This document shows positions 8,724 through 16,853 of a stretch of 64,000 nucleotides of DNA, in pieces. The stretch's first letter is position 1; every line of letters begins with the position of its first letter. The translations under genes were made by a program, and so were the position numbers. The stretch lies in the NCBI GenBank assembly GCA_017307755.1, contig JAFKGQ010000006.1:124001-188000 (forward strand), read 5' to 3'. The notes beneath the pieces are model-generated. The model worked only from the letters and a program-made list of their open reading frames with translations. It did no database searches and was not told the DNA's origin. The DNA comes from Chitinophagaceae bacterium (GTDB taxonomy: Bacteria; Bacteroidota; Bacteroidia; Chitinophagales; Chitinophagaceae).

Positions 8724-9667
8724 ATATCCTGAGAGTATTTTTCAGCCAGCTTTCTTATGTCGTAGCTGAATTCAATAAACTTTTTCTCCCACTGCGCGGC
8801 GCTCTTCTCCGTATAAGGATAAAAACCTTTGGCATTCCCTACACCCAGCGCGCCTTCTTTTACCACCTGTTCCATGAGCGCCGGCGTAGCAGCAGAATTA
8901 TCCAGGTCGGGGAACAGGTCCTTCATCACGGTGAAATAAGCCGGGATACCCGTCAGGTCCATAAATCGGAATGGCCCCGCAAAAGTGATCCAATAACCGA
9001 GATCGTTACGCAGACTCCTGTCCACGTCCTCTACAGATGCATACCCCTTCTCCACCAGATGAAAAGCCTCCCGAAGCATGGCATACATGATACGATTGGT
9101 AATAAATCCGCGGATATCCTTCTTCAACAGGGAAGGCTCCTTCCCCCAGGACTCTGCCAGATCGATGATGATATGGGCAAAAGTGATATCGGACTGATTG
9201 CCGCAGATCACTTCCATAAATCGGGTGATGTGCGCAGGTTCCGCCCAATGGATGCCCAACAGCCGCTCCGGATGTTGCAACCCCTCCTGTAAAATAGTCA
9301 CCGGAATAGCAGAAGTATTGCTGCCTATAATGGCGGTGGGAGGCAATACGGTTTCCAATTGCCTGTAAACAGTCCTCTTCTCTTCTACACTCTCGATAAT
9401 GGATTCAATGACGATCTCGAAACCTTCCAGTTGACCGACATCGTCCGTGATAGTAAGCCTTGCCAGCGCCAAAGCGGGATTCTCTTTTAACATGCCCTCT
9501 TCATACAGCTCTTCCAGGTAACCCAGGATCCGTATCCGGGCTCCTTTTGCATGTTCCATTGTCTTTACCAGGGCTGTGACGGTGTGTCCTGCGGCCAGGA
9601 TGCAGGTAGCAATGCTGCTGCCCATTAATCCCAGCCCAACGGTACCGATAGGTATCTTCTTTCTCAT
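8720..9667 (-). CDS. 3-hydroxyacyl-CoA dehydrogenase-family NAD oxidoreductase
   Basis: A 315-residue protein with an N-terminal Rossmann fold (GTVGLGLMGSSIA near residue 8), the catalytic-type histidine in GIHWAEP, and a C-terminal helical dimer domain beginning after GFITNRIM. The fold is shared by fatty-acid 3-hydroxyacyl-CoA dehydrogenase, L-gulonate 3-dehydrogenase (lambda-crystallin) and carnitine dehydrogenase. No other fatty-acid gene is near. In an operon for sugar acids an L-gulonate-3-dehydrogenase-like role is therefore more plausible than beta-oxidation; this is inference. Confidence 0.8.
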   Translation of the reverse strand: MRKKIPIGTVGLGLMGSSIATCILAAGHTVTALVKTMEHAKGARIRILGYLEELYEEGMLKENPALALARLTITDDVGQLEGFEIVIESIIESVEEKRTVYRQLETVLPPTAIIGSNTSAIPVTILQEGLQHPERLLGIHWAEPAHITRFMEVICGNQSDITFAHIIIDLAESWGKEPSLLKKDIRGFITNRIMYAMLREAFHLVEKGYASVEDVDRSLRNDLGYWITFAGPFRFMDLTGIPAYFTVMKDLFPDLDNSAATPALMEQVVKEGALGVGNAKGFYPYTEKSAAQWEKKFIEFSYDIRKLAEKYSQDI

Positions 9668-9689
9668 GAATTAGTTTTGGAATTTATCT

Positions 9690-10073
9690 CTACTTAGCGA
9701 TAACGGCGATCGCATCTATCTCCACCTTGATCCCATCGGTCAGCACCGACTGCACTGTAGTCCTTGCCGGACGGATACCCGTGAAAAAAGAAGCATAGGC
9801 CGCATCATATCTCTCAAAGTCATTGATATTGCTCAGATGTACCGTGCATTTTACGATGTCATCCACCGTTCCCCCCGCGGCTTCCACGATCTTGCGTACG
9901 TGCGCCAATGTCAGCAGTGTCTCTTCTTCAATAGTGCCGCGTTTTACTTCCCCTGTAGCGAGGTCCAGCGGACCCTGCCCGCTGACAAATAACATCCCAT
10001 TCACCAGGACACCCGAGGAATAGGCGCCCGTCACCACGGATTTATCAGGATGCCTGATCTCTTTCTTTCCCAT
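9690..10073 (-). CDS. RidA/YjgF-family enamine/imine deaminase-like protein
   Basis: A 127-residue protein, the usual RidA length. It has the conserved arginine in GIRPARTTV and the glutamate in KVEIDAIA, which bind and activate 2-imino acids in RidA. The family hydrolyses reactive enamines and imines, and some members act in catabolic pathways. Its start lies inside the end of the creatininase-family gene (29-base overlap), which suggests translational coupling. No PLP-dependent lyase is present in this operon that would need classical RidA protection, so a pathway-specific deaminase or hydrolase role is possible. Confidence 0.85.
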   Translation of the reverse strand: MGKKEIRHPDKSVVTGAYSSGVLVNGMLFVSGQGPLDLATGEVKRGTIEEETLLTLAHVRKIVEAAGGTVDDIVKCTVHLSNINDFERYDAAYASFFTGIRPARTTVQSVLTDGIKVEIDAIAVIAK

Positions 10074-10887
10074 TTTTATCCCTTAGATTTTGTAGGAACG
10101 GCCAGGTCGAGAATGACGCCAGAAAGGTCACCAGCGACTCCACCGCATGTTTGTATAGATGTTGCCCTTTTTCCGCTGTTGCCAGCTGTGGCTCTCCGCT
10201 GCTGCCATTCCCGGAGATAAAGGCCGTTTGTTTAAATATCGCGACGCCCCGGTACGGCTCATCGTCTTCCCAGCCCGTATATCCGTTGCTGCCGGGCCTT
10301 TTTGCCCGCACAGCCCTCTCCATATGCACCTTCTCCGGGAAGAGGTGCAGCATCAGGCTCGTTTCATATTCACAGGCATGGCTGAGAGCAGGGCTTTCCA
10401 TAGGGACCGCTCCGGCAAAAACATCCCCCGCCAACTCCCAGTAAGTTGCCAGGACGATATTCGGTTGAAGAGAGGCGTCATAAGTATTACCCAGCAGGGC
10501 CAGCGCCTGCTTCACCGGCGTGATATTACCGCCATGACCATTCAACAGGACGATCCTCCGGAAACCGTTTTGCAACAAAGAGCTCACCAGGTCAACGATC
10601 ACCTGTGTATACAGGGCCGGAGAAAGACTCATCGTCCCTCCAAAAGACAAATGGTGATGGCTGGAACCAAAGGGCAGCGTCGGACAAAGCACTATACGGT
10701 CCCCCATCTTCTGTTCAGCCCCCATCGCCACCAACGTGACGATATCCGTATCCGTCGAGACAGCGAGGTGAGGACCATGCTGCTCGATAGCCCCCAGCGG
10801 CACTATGACAACCCTGTCAGCCGCCTCTTTGCCGATCGTAACATAATCCTGCGAAGCATATAACATATTTCCCTCCTCCATTGTCAT
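10045..10887 (-). CDS. Creatininase-family amidohydrolase
   Basis: A 280-residue protein with the metal-binding signatures of the creatininase family: PLGAIEQHGPHL with the E-x-H pair near residue 34, the aspartate of STDTDIV, and LNGHGGN further on. Family members open cyclic amides or lactam-like rings, for example creatinine amidohydrolase and MftE peptidase. It is the first gene of the sugar-acid operon, 73 bases below the end of the hexosamine operon on the same strand, so read-through is possible. A start at the ATG at 10866 (MLYASQDY) is an alternative. Substrate is not deducible. Confidence 0.8.
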   Translation of the reverse strand: MTMEEGNMLYASQDYVTIGKEAADRVVIVPLGAIEQHGPHLAVSTDTDIVTLVAMGAEQKMGDRIVLCPTLPFGSSHHHLSFGGTMSLSPALYTQVIVDLVSSLLQNGFRRIVLLNGHGGNITPVKQALALLGNTYDASLQPNIVLATYWELAGDVFAGAVPMESPALSHACEYETSLMLHLFPEKVHMERAVRAKRPGSNGYTGWEDDEPYRGVAIFKQTAFISGNGSSGEPQLATAEKGQHLYKHAVESLVTFLASFSTWPFLQNLRDKNGKERDQAS

Positions 10888-10960
10888 TTTATAAAATTAG
10901 CCGTAAACACCAGACGATACCTGTATTTATCCGTCAGTTATGTATACTTTTTCAACACAC

Positions 10961-12301
10961 TCACCGGGCCCCCGACCGGGCCATTTCCAGGGCCTTCATC
11001 GTGGTGTAATACTTGGCCAGCATATTGGGTACTTCCCAGTCCGGCATCGTACCCGACCTGACAAAACCAAGGTATTTTTTTGTCACTTCCGCAAAGGTCG
11101 CCTCATGATCCAGGTTGAACTGTTCCGGCACCGTCACATCCCAGCCCTTCGCTGTCCTGGTGACGCTCACCCCCGGGTACTTACCCTGCAGCCCTTCCAC
11201 CGTCCGCCGCACCACCTGCTCATACTCTTTCACCTCCTTCACAGGCTCGATGGACAACACAGGCTTGTAGTGTTGCTCCTTCCCCTGACGGATGATAAGG
11301 TTCGCCAGCGTCCCCCTTAGCACAGAATAATGGGTATCCCCCGCCCCTTCCGGCGCCTCGAAATTCCATTTGACAGACACCCGCGCGTGTACCCCTTTCA
11401 GTGTATAATCCATCTCCCCATTTGCATAGACGCTGAGCGCCGAGTCCCTCTTAACCCCCGTCACCTTTTCAAACTCTCCGGGCGTTAGTACCGTAGGCCA
11501 CCTCCGCGCCGACAACATCTCTATATCCTTCCTGTAATCCAGTATACTGTCAGGGAAACACTCCCATTGGATCAGGTCCACCAAATGCGTGGCCACATCC
11601 ACAATACCTTCCCCTTCCTGGGTAACATCAAAATACCAGACAGGTCTGATCAAAGGCTTCCCCGAAACAGTCTTAAAAAAATGATGAACGCTTTCTTTTG
11701 TGACGGCAGGATCATCCTTGCTCCCTTCCTGCAGCCGCCCGAACAATTCCGGTATCAACGAAAGCTGCCGCTGCAGAATGGTAGTGATCTGGTATCGCTC
11801 GGTCATGATATCGTACAGCACCACCTTATTCTTTTTTGCCGAAGCAAATGCAGCTTCCAGCTTTGACAGATCCCCGGGCTCGATGATCATCGGCTTGTCC
11901 GAGAAAACATTAAAACCCGAATCCACCGAAGTCTTGATGTAATCTATCTTTCTTTTGTTATTGCCCGCTATCACCACCACATTGCCCGCCCGCTCACTGA
12001 ACATACGGGAAAGATAGTCAGGCCCTCTATACACCTCCTCCTTCCATTTTGTAGGCTGATCGCTCCTCGTATTGTATTTGTCGATCAAGGCCAGATGTCC
12101 GTCCACTTCCTGTCCGGCCGGCGCATATACATGAACCACCGTGTCTACATCAGGATACATTGATTTCTGTACCAGCGCCGCATGAAAATGACCCGGGTCC
12201 AGCGTCATCAGTCGTATGGGGAAAGCGCTTCTCTCAGTACCCTTCTCCGGCCCTTGTCCGCATCCTGCCAACAGAACAGCCATAACAAATAAATATTTCA
12301 T
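10961..12301 (-). CDS. Exported Gfo/Idh/MocA-type oxidoreductase lipoprotein
   Basis: I place the start at the ATG at 12301, five bases after the nagB stop, because it opens a lipoprotein signal (MKYLFVMAVLLAGC, lipid-attached Cys14). The frame is open a further 76 codons upstream but that part overlaps nagB and looks like an antisense-type extension. The 446-residue product has a dehydrogenase-like fold: DKP motif near 140 (FSDKPMII) and a long alpha/beta C-terminal domain resembling 'putative oxidoreductase C-terminal' families. The usual GxGxxG loop is replaced by LDPGHFHAAL, so nucleotide binding is doubtful. It ends the hexosamine operon. Periplasmic or outer-membrane location is inferred from the signal. 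Confidence 0.75.
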   Translation of the reverse strand: MKYLFVMAVLLAGCGQGPEKGTERSAFPIRLMTLDPGHFHAALVQKSMYPDVDTVVHVYAPAGQEVDGHLALIDKYNTRSDQPTKWKEEVYRGPDYLSRMFSERAGNVVVIAGNNKRKIDYIKTSVDSGFNVFSDKPMIIEPGDLSKLEAAFASAKKNKVVLYDIMTERYQITTILQRQLSLIPELFGRLQEGSKDDPAVTKESVHHFFKTVSGKPLIRPVWYFDVTQEGEGIVDVATHLVDLIQWECFPDSILDYRKDIEMLSARRWPTVLTPGEFEKVTGVKRDSALSVYANGEMDYTLKGVHARVSVKWNFEAPEGAGDTHYSVLRGTLANLIIRQGKEQHYKPVLSIEPVKEVKEYEQVVRRTVEGLQGKYPGVSVTRTAKGWDVTVPEQFNLDHEATFAEVTKKYLGFVRSGTMPDWEVPNMLAKYYTTMKALEMARSGAR

Positions 12302-12306
12302 TACAA

Positions 12307-13065
12307 TTATTTTAACAGGTCTACTCTTTCTGCGCTGGATGTATCCAGGAAAAGCTCCGCATGCGCATGGTTGCGAAGGATAGAGGCCGGGTAAGCCTCG
12401 GTGATCTCCATGTGTAAGGTATTGAACACCGCCTGCGCTTTCGATCTTCCCGGGACGATACAGTAGATGTACCTGGCCGACATAAGCATAGGGATGGTCA
12501 ATGTGATGGCATGCGTGGGTACGGACCATAGCCCGGGAAAACAGCCGTCGTTGACCTGCTGCTGCCGGCAGGCGGGATCCAGCTCCACTACCTTCACCAA
12601 ATAAGGGTCGGAAAAATCCGCGACAGGAGGGTCGTTAAAAGCAATATGCCCGTTCTCCCCGATACCCATACACACAATATCCGGAGGGTATTTTTCCAGT
12701 AATGACGCATATCGCAGACATTCCTTCTTCTGGTCTACCGCATCCCCGTCGATGTAATGCACGGCAAGAAAGGGTAGTCTGTCAAAAAGCCGCTCCCGGA
12801 GAAAATTCCCAAAACCTTGCACCGCATCAGAAGACAGCCCAATATATTCATCCATATGAAAGGCCCGGATACGCCCCCATTCGATGGATGACTGTCGAAG
12901 AGCTTCGAGGAATTCATTCTGAGAAGGCGCAGCGGCAAATATTATATTCACCCCAGGCTGCTGCCGCAATAGCGAGTGAATCTTCTCCGTCACCTTACGC
13001 GCAGCTTCCGCCCCCATTTCTGCACGGGTGGCATATGCTCCCACAGTCAGTTTATTTATTCTCAT
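12307..13065 (-). CDS. nagB: Glucosamine-6-phosphate deaminase-like isomerase
   Basis: A 252-residue NagB/6-phosphogluconolactonase-fold protein. The catalytic-base motif MDEYIGL is intact (D72), and the second motif reads GENGHIAFNDPP (136-147). Compared with E. coli NagB (GNDGHIAFNEP) the acidic pair of the catalytic triad is changed, D to N at 138 and E to D at 145, while the histidine (H140) is kept. It lies directly after nagA with a 14-base overlap, strongly supporting a role in converting glucosamine 6-phosphate to fructose 6-phosphate and ammonia in the cytoplasm. The altered triad leaves room for a different regulation or rate. Confidence 0.85.
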   Translation of the reverse strand: MRINKLTVGAYATRAEMGAEAARKVTEKIHSLLRQQPGVNIIFAAAPSQNEFLEALRQSSIEWGRIRAFHMDEYIGLSSDAVQGFGNFLRERLFDRLPFLAVHYIDGDAVDQKKECLRYASLLEKYPPDIVCMGIGENGHIAFNDPPVADFSDPYLVKVVELDPACRQQQVNDGCFPGLWSVPTHAITLTIPMLMSARYIYCIVPGRSKAQAVFNTLHMEITEAYPASILRNHAHAELFLDTSSAERVDLLK

Positions 13066-14236
13066 ATACCAATTGTCCTTTTATGATGGTAGCCTGTACC
13101 CTGATATCTTTGTCGAAGATGACGATATCCGCGTCTTTCCCCGGTGTCAATGCCCCCTTGCTGTCTGACAGGCCAAGTATAGCGGCCGGGGTAGCTGTCA
13201 TCATCTGTACGGCCTCCGGCAGAGAGACACCCCCTTCCCGGATCATGGTACGCACCAGCCTGTCCGTAGTAGCCACAGAGCCGGCAAAAGAGCTGCGATC
13301 AGGCAACTTTGCCACTCCGTCTTCCACCACCACTTTCAGCCCATGATGCAGATTGCCCAGCACGCTGTCTCCATCCGGCATGCCGGCGCCCCGCATGGCG
13401 TCTGTAATAAGGGCCGTACGGGCAGCGCCTTTTATCTTATATGCCAATTGTAGCAGCGGCGCGGGAAGATGGACGCCGTCCGCGATGATCTCCACATCCA
13501 TGTCATCGATGAGGAACGCAGCCTCTACGACCCCCGCATAACGAAAAGCATTCCTCCTCGTTACGCTCGACATCGCCGAATAAAGATGGGTCGCCAATGT
13601 ATAACCGTTCCTAAACCCTTCCACCGCATCTTCATAGACGGCATCCGTATGCGCCATGGATACCAGCACATCCTTCGAACGGGCATACCGCGCAAAATCC
13701 ATTGCCCCCGGAAGCTCCGGCGCGGCGCTCCATCGTCTGATAAGATGCGCCCTTTCAAGGATCTCCTTATATTCCTGCGGATCGGGGTTTCGTATATAAC
13801 GGGGATCCTGCGCACCACGCTGGTTCATGGCAAAATAAGGTCCTTCCAGGTGCATGCCCAGGAATTGAGCGCCTTGCGTATTCTTCGGCAACACCCGTTC
13901 GTAAACAGACAAAATATCCAATATCTCTTCTTTCGCCCCCGTAAGCGTCGTGGGCAGCATGCTCGTGGTCCCATAACGGGCATGCATCTCCGCAATAGCG
14001 AGAAAGGCGGATTCATGACCATCCATAAAATCAAAGCCGCCGCCGCCATGCACGTGTATATCGATAAAGCCCGGCGATACATACATACCCATAGCGTCAA
14101 TGACCCGCGCGCCGGGAGCCGGAAGGTCCCTCTTCCCCACCTGCAGGACGATGCCATCTCTTACAACCACCGTAGCCCCCTCCACGACACCAGCGGGCGT
14201 GATCACCTGTCCATTGATTATCGATACCGTACTCAT
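13052..14236 (-). CDS. nagA: N-acetylglucosamine-6-phosphate deacetylase
   Basis: A 394-residue amidohydrolase of usual NagA length. Visible family motifs are DIHVHGGGGFDFMD near 60, HLEGPYF with the metal-ligand glutamate, MAHTDA and THLYSAMS with the two metal histidines, GVHLP and the catalytic aspartate in LITDAMRGAG. It removes acetate from GlcNAc 6-phosphate in the cytoplasm, the step before NagB. The start codon overlaps the stop of the transporter gene by one base and the end overlaps nagB. No GlcNAc kinase is found in the window, so the phosphorylating step must be encoded elsewhere. Confidence 0.92.
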   Translation of the reverse strand: MSTVSIINGQVITPAGVVEGATVVVRDGIVLQVGKRDLPAPGARVIDAMGMYVSPGFIDIHVHGGGGFDFMDGHESAFLAIAEMHARYGTTSMLPTTLTGAKEEILDILSVYERVLPKNTQGAQFLGMHLEGPYFAMNQRGAQDPRYIRNPDPQEYKEILERAHLIRRWSAAPELPGAMDFARYARSKDVLVSMAHTDAVYEDAVEGFRNGYTLATHLYSAMSSVTRRNAFRYAGVVEAAFLIDDMDVEIIADGVHLPAPLLQLAYKIKGAARTALITDAMRGAGMPDGDSVLGNLHHGLKVVVEDGVAKLPDRSSFAGSVATTDRLVRTMIREGGVSLPEAVQMMTATPAAILGLSDSKGALTPGKDADIVIFDKDIRVQATIIKGQLVYENK

Positions 14237-15525
14237 TAAACATTCTTTAATTTAAATATACCCCAGTTTCTTATCCGGTGCCCATACGCGGCATAAAAGA
14301 ACAGGTAACAATAGCACGGCAAAAGGATCCAATAAGCCTGCCGTACACCCCACTTGTCCGCCAGCCAGCCATACAGCAGGGGAAGGATCGCATTCCCGCA
14401 CAACCCCATCACCAGCACGGAGGCGCCCAACTTTGTAAACCTCCCGAGATCCGCCAGCGCCAACGGCCAGATACCCGCCCAGATAAGCGAATTGGCAAAC
14501 CCCAGCATCACAAGGAACCACAGTGACACATCCGCCGTATGACCGCCAAATACCACCCTCCCGCCACACGATACGATCAGCAGCGACAACAGGATGCCCA
14601 GCACCGTACAGACAAGAAAAGCCCTCGCCTGGCTGATCCAGCGCGGGATACTGATAATACCGGCAATATACCCCGCGATGGTCGCCAGCAATGTATACGA
14701 AGGGAAAACCTTTGCTTCAGGTAAATGTATGTCCATGGTTCCCGCATATCCGATGATCGTATCGATGGCAAGCACCTGCGTACCCACATGCAGAAAAATG
14801 GCCAGCGCCCCCAGGATAAGATGAGGGAATTGAAAGATATTCCCACCCTGCCGCCCGCCTGCGGACGGCACGGCTTCCCCATCCTCCATATCGATCTCCG
14901 GCAGGGACGAATGACTCACCAGCCACCCAAGGATAAACAGGATGACACCCACGCATGCATAAGGTACGATCACCCTTCTTATAAGACCATCCAATGCGGC
15001 CTCTCTCTCCGCAACACCCATCGCCGGCAGACTCCTGAATAGCTCGCTGTCCGTAGGCCGAAGGATGACGGCGGCAAACAGCAACGGCGCCAGTATCCCG
15101 GCAGTTTTATTGCAAACACCCATAATGCTGATACGCTGCGCCGCCCGCTCCCTGGGGCCGATGACAGTGATATAGGGGTTCGCCGCCGTTTGAAGGATGG
15201 CCAACCCCGTACCGATGGCAAACAACCCCAATAAAAATCCGCCATAGGTCCGTCCCAACGCCGCCGCTATAAAAACAAACGCGCCAAAAGCCATTATCCA
15301 GAACCCTATCATCATCCCTTTTTTGAATCCTGTCACCCGCAACAAATATCCCGCAGGTACCGAGATCACCAGGTAAGAGATATAAAAAGCAAAGGCCACC
15401 AGGTATGATTGAAAATTATTCAGCTCGCAGGCTATCTTGAAATAGGGTATCAATATGGCATTCACCCAGGTGACAAACCCAAATACAAAAAAGAGCATCC
15501 CTATTATGGACAGGTTCTTTATCAA
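14236..15525 (-). CDS. nagP: MFS sugar transporter of the FucP/NagP type
   Basis: A 429-residue major facilitator with about twelve membrane helices. The family stretches are recognisable: FVFGFVTWVNAILIPYF at the start, then FAIGTGLAILQTAANPYIT and GNAILPLLYG. This branch includes the fucose/proton symporter FucP and the N-acetylglucosamine permease NagP. Lying directly before nagA and nagB it most likely imports N-acetylglucosamine or N-acetylgalactosamine over the inner membrane. The first codons overlap the end of the ceramidase-like gene by four bases. Confidence 0.85.
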   Translation of the reverse strand: MIKNLSIIGMLFFVFGFVTWVNAILIPYFKIACELNNFQSYLVAFAFYISYLVISVPAGYLLRVTGFKKGMMIGFWIMAFGAFVFIAAALGRTYGGFLLGLFAIGTGLAILQTAANPYITVIGPRERAAQRISIMGVCNKTAGILAPLLFAAVILRPTDSELFRSLPAMGVAEREAALDGLIRRVIVPYACVGVILFILGWLVSHSSLPEIDMEDGEAVPSAGGRQGGNIFQFPHLILGALAIFLHVGTQVLAIDTIIGYAGTMDIHLPEAKVFPSYTLLATIAGYIAGIISIPRWISQARAFLVCTVLGILLSLLIVSCGGRVVFGGHTADVSLWFLVMLGFANSLIWAGIWPLALADLGRFTKLGASVLVMGLCGNAILPLLYGWLADKWGVRQAYWILLPCYCYLFFYAAYGHRIRNWGIFKLKNV

Positions 15526-16844
15526 TGTGCACGAACTTTTTTCATTACTGATCTTATTGCATCAAAAACCCTATCCTCTACCCCCGCCGCAAAAGGCCCG
15601 GGAAATCCATAATAGATCATGCTCTCCTCCCCCTCATATCCACCCTCTTTCAATATCCGCTCCGAAGGGATATAACACATCACTTCGTTGCTGTATCCCG
15701 CTACAAAAAGGTTTTCCCCCGCAAATTCCCGCTTGGCCCTTAAAGCATATTCCACCGTCACCTCATCGCTCAGGGCAAGGATGGTGAGGTCCCTGCCAAA
15801 CCGAACAGCCTGTACGGGATACCCCAGACGACCAGGCTGCCATCCCCTGTTATAGGCGTCCAGCATCAGCTTTGCCCTGCGCTGGAGGAACTTGTTATCG
15901 CTTACGATCTCCCGCTGATAAATATTTACGTCAAAAGGCTTGAATGACAGCTCCGCCTTTGTATACGCGGTATGGACAGCCCCCCTCACAGCCCGCATCT
16001 CTCCCGATAAAACTTTCTGTACGGCATCCGCCAACGCTTGCCCGTGCGTACGCGCCAGCTCCTCCGTCCCCCGGGGAGAAGGGTTCTGATCGCCTGCGCA
16101 GCCCATGAGGAACATGGCCTGGGCGCCTGGATAGATCTGCTCAAGCGCCAGCTGTGCAAACCCCGCATAGTCGCCGCTGACAAGAAAATTAGTCTCCACC
16201 AGCGTGGTATTATGACAGGCATAGCCAAACAGGATGGCGGCTATCTTACCGTCCGCCCCCGCAACCTTCAGCACCGGCACATCATGGTCGATAGGACCCG
16301 GCCCGAACAGCTTCTCACGCCGGTTGATAGCAAACTCCGCGGAACCACGCCCCGTATAGAGCGTTGCGGGCGCCAGCGCCTGCAACGCCGAACCTATCAA
16401 TTTCACCAGCTTCGCCGCCAGCTCCTGACCATACAATGACACCTTCCGCTGATCCTCCGGACCAAGGTCATAGATCACATCCAGACAAGGCCAGACCATC
16501 GGAGCCGCATGCGTATGCGACGAGTTCAGCACCAGTTGCTCCCGTCTGATCCCATACAGACTATCCGCCTGCCGCGCCACCTGCTCCACGATCTCATACG
16601 ACAACCCCAGCAAATCCATGGTCACAATGACTACCCTGCCCCCCTTTCCATCCTCCAACGCCAGCGCCTTAGCCCATATATCATGCAACACACCCCTGGA
16701 CGGCTCATTCCGCGCGGCATACCCATTCAGCCACATCGACCCCTCCGGCGTAATAGACACCTTCGCGACACCCGCACGGATCGCACCCTCACCCGCAAAG
16801 GCCATCTGCCCGCACATTACAAAAACAAAAAACATCCATCTCAT
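15522..16844 (-). CDS. Exported neutral/alkaline ceramidase-like amidohydrolase
   Basis: A 440-residue secreted protein with signal peptide MRWMFFVFVMCGQMAFAG. The N-terminal catalytic domain of neutral non-lysosomal ceramidases is clear: RAGVAKVSITP, the zinc-type motif SSHTHAAP and GYACHNTTL. Full ceramidases are about 650-780 residues with a C-terminal immunoglobulin-like domain; that domain is missing here. Short homologues are common in Bacteroidota sugar loci, where they are probably not ceramidases. An amide-cleaving role on an N-acylated sugar, such as periplasmic deacetylation of HexNAc, would suit this operon but is speculation. Confidence 0.75.
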   Translation of the reverse strand: MRWMFFVFVMCGQMAFAGEGAIRAGVAKVSITPEGSMWLNGYAARNEPSRGVLHDIWAKALALEDGKGGRVVIVTMDLLGLSYEIVEQVARQADSLYGIRREQLVLNSSHTHAAPMVWPCLDVIYDLGPEDQRKVSLYGQELAAKLVKLIGSALQALAPATLYTGRGSAEFAINRREKLFGPGPIDHDVPVLKVAGADGKIAAILFGYACHNTTLVETNFLVSGDYAGFAQLALEQIYPGAQAMFLMGCAGDQNPSPRGTEELARTHGQALADAVQKVLSGEMRAVRGAVHTAYTKAELSFKPFDVNIYQREIVSDNKFLQRRAKLMLDAYNRGWQPGRLGYPVQAVRFGRDLTILALSDEVTVEYALRAKREFAGENLFVAGYSNEVMCYIPSERILKEGGYEGEESMIYYGFPGPFAAGVEDRVFDAIRSVMKKVRAH

Positions 16845-16853
16845 AACAAAAAT

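Noticed and set aside
8720..9667. Fatty-acid beta-oxidation role for the 3-hydroxyacyl-CoA-dehydrogenase-like gene
   Set aside because: No thiolase, enoyl-CoA hydratase or acyl-CoA ligase is nearby; all neighbours deal with sugar acids.
12302..12529. 76-codon upstream extension of the Gfo/Idh lipoprotein
   Set aside because: It overlaps nagB on the same strand in another frame, and a lipoprotein signal starts at the inner ATG at 12301.
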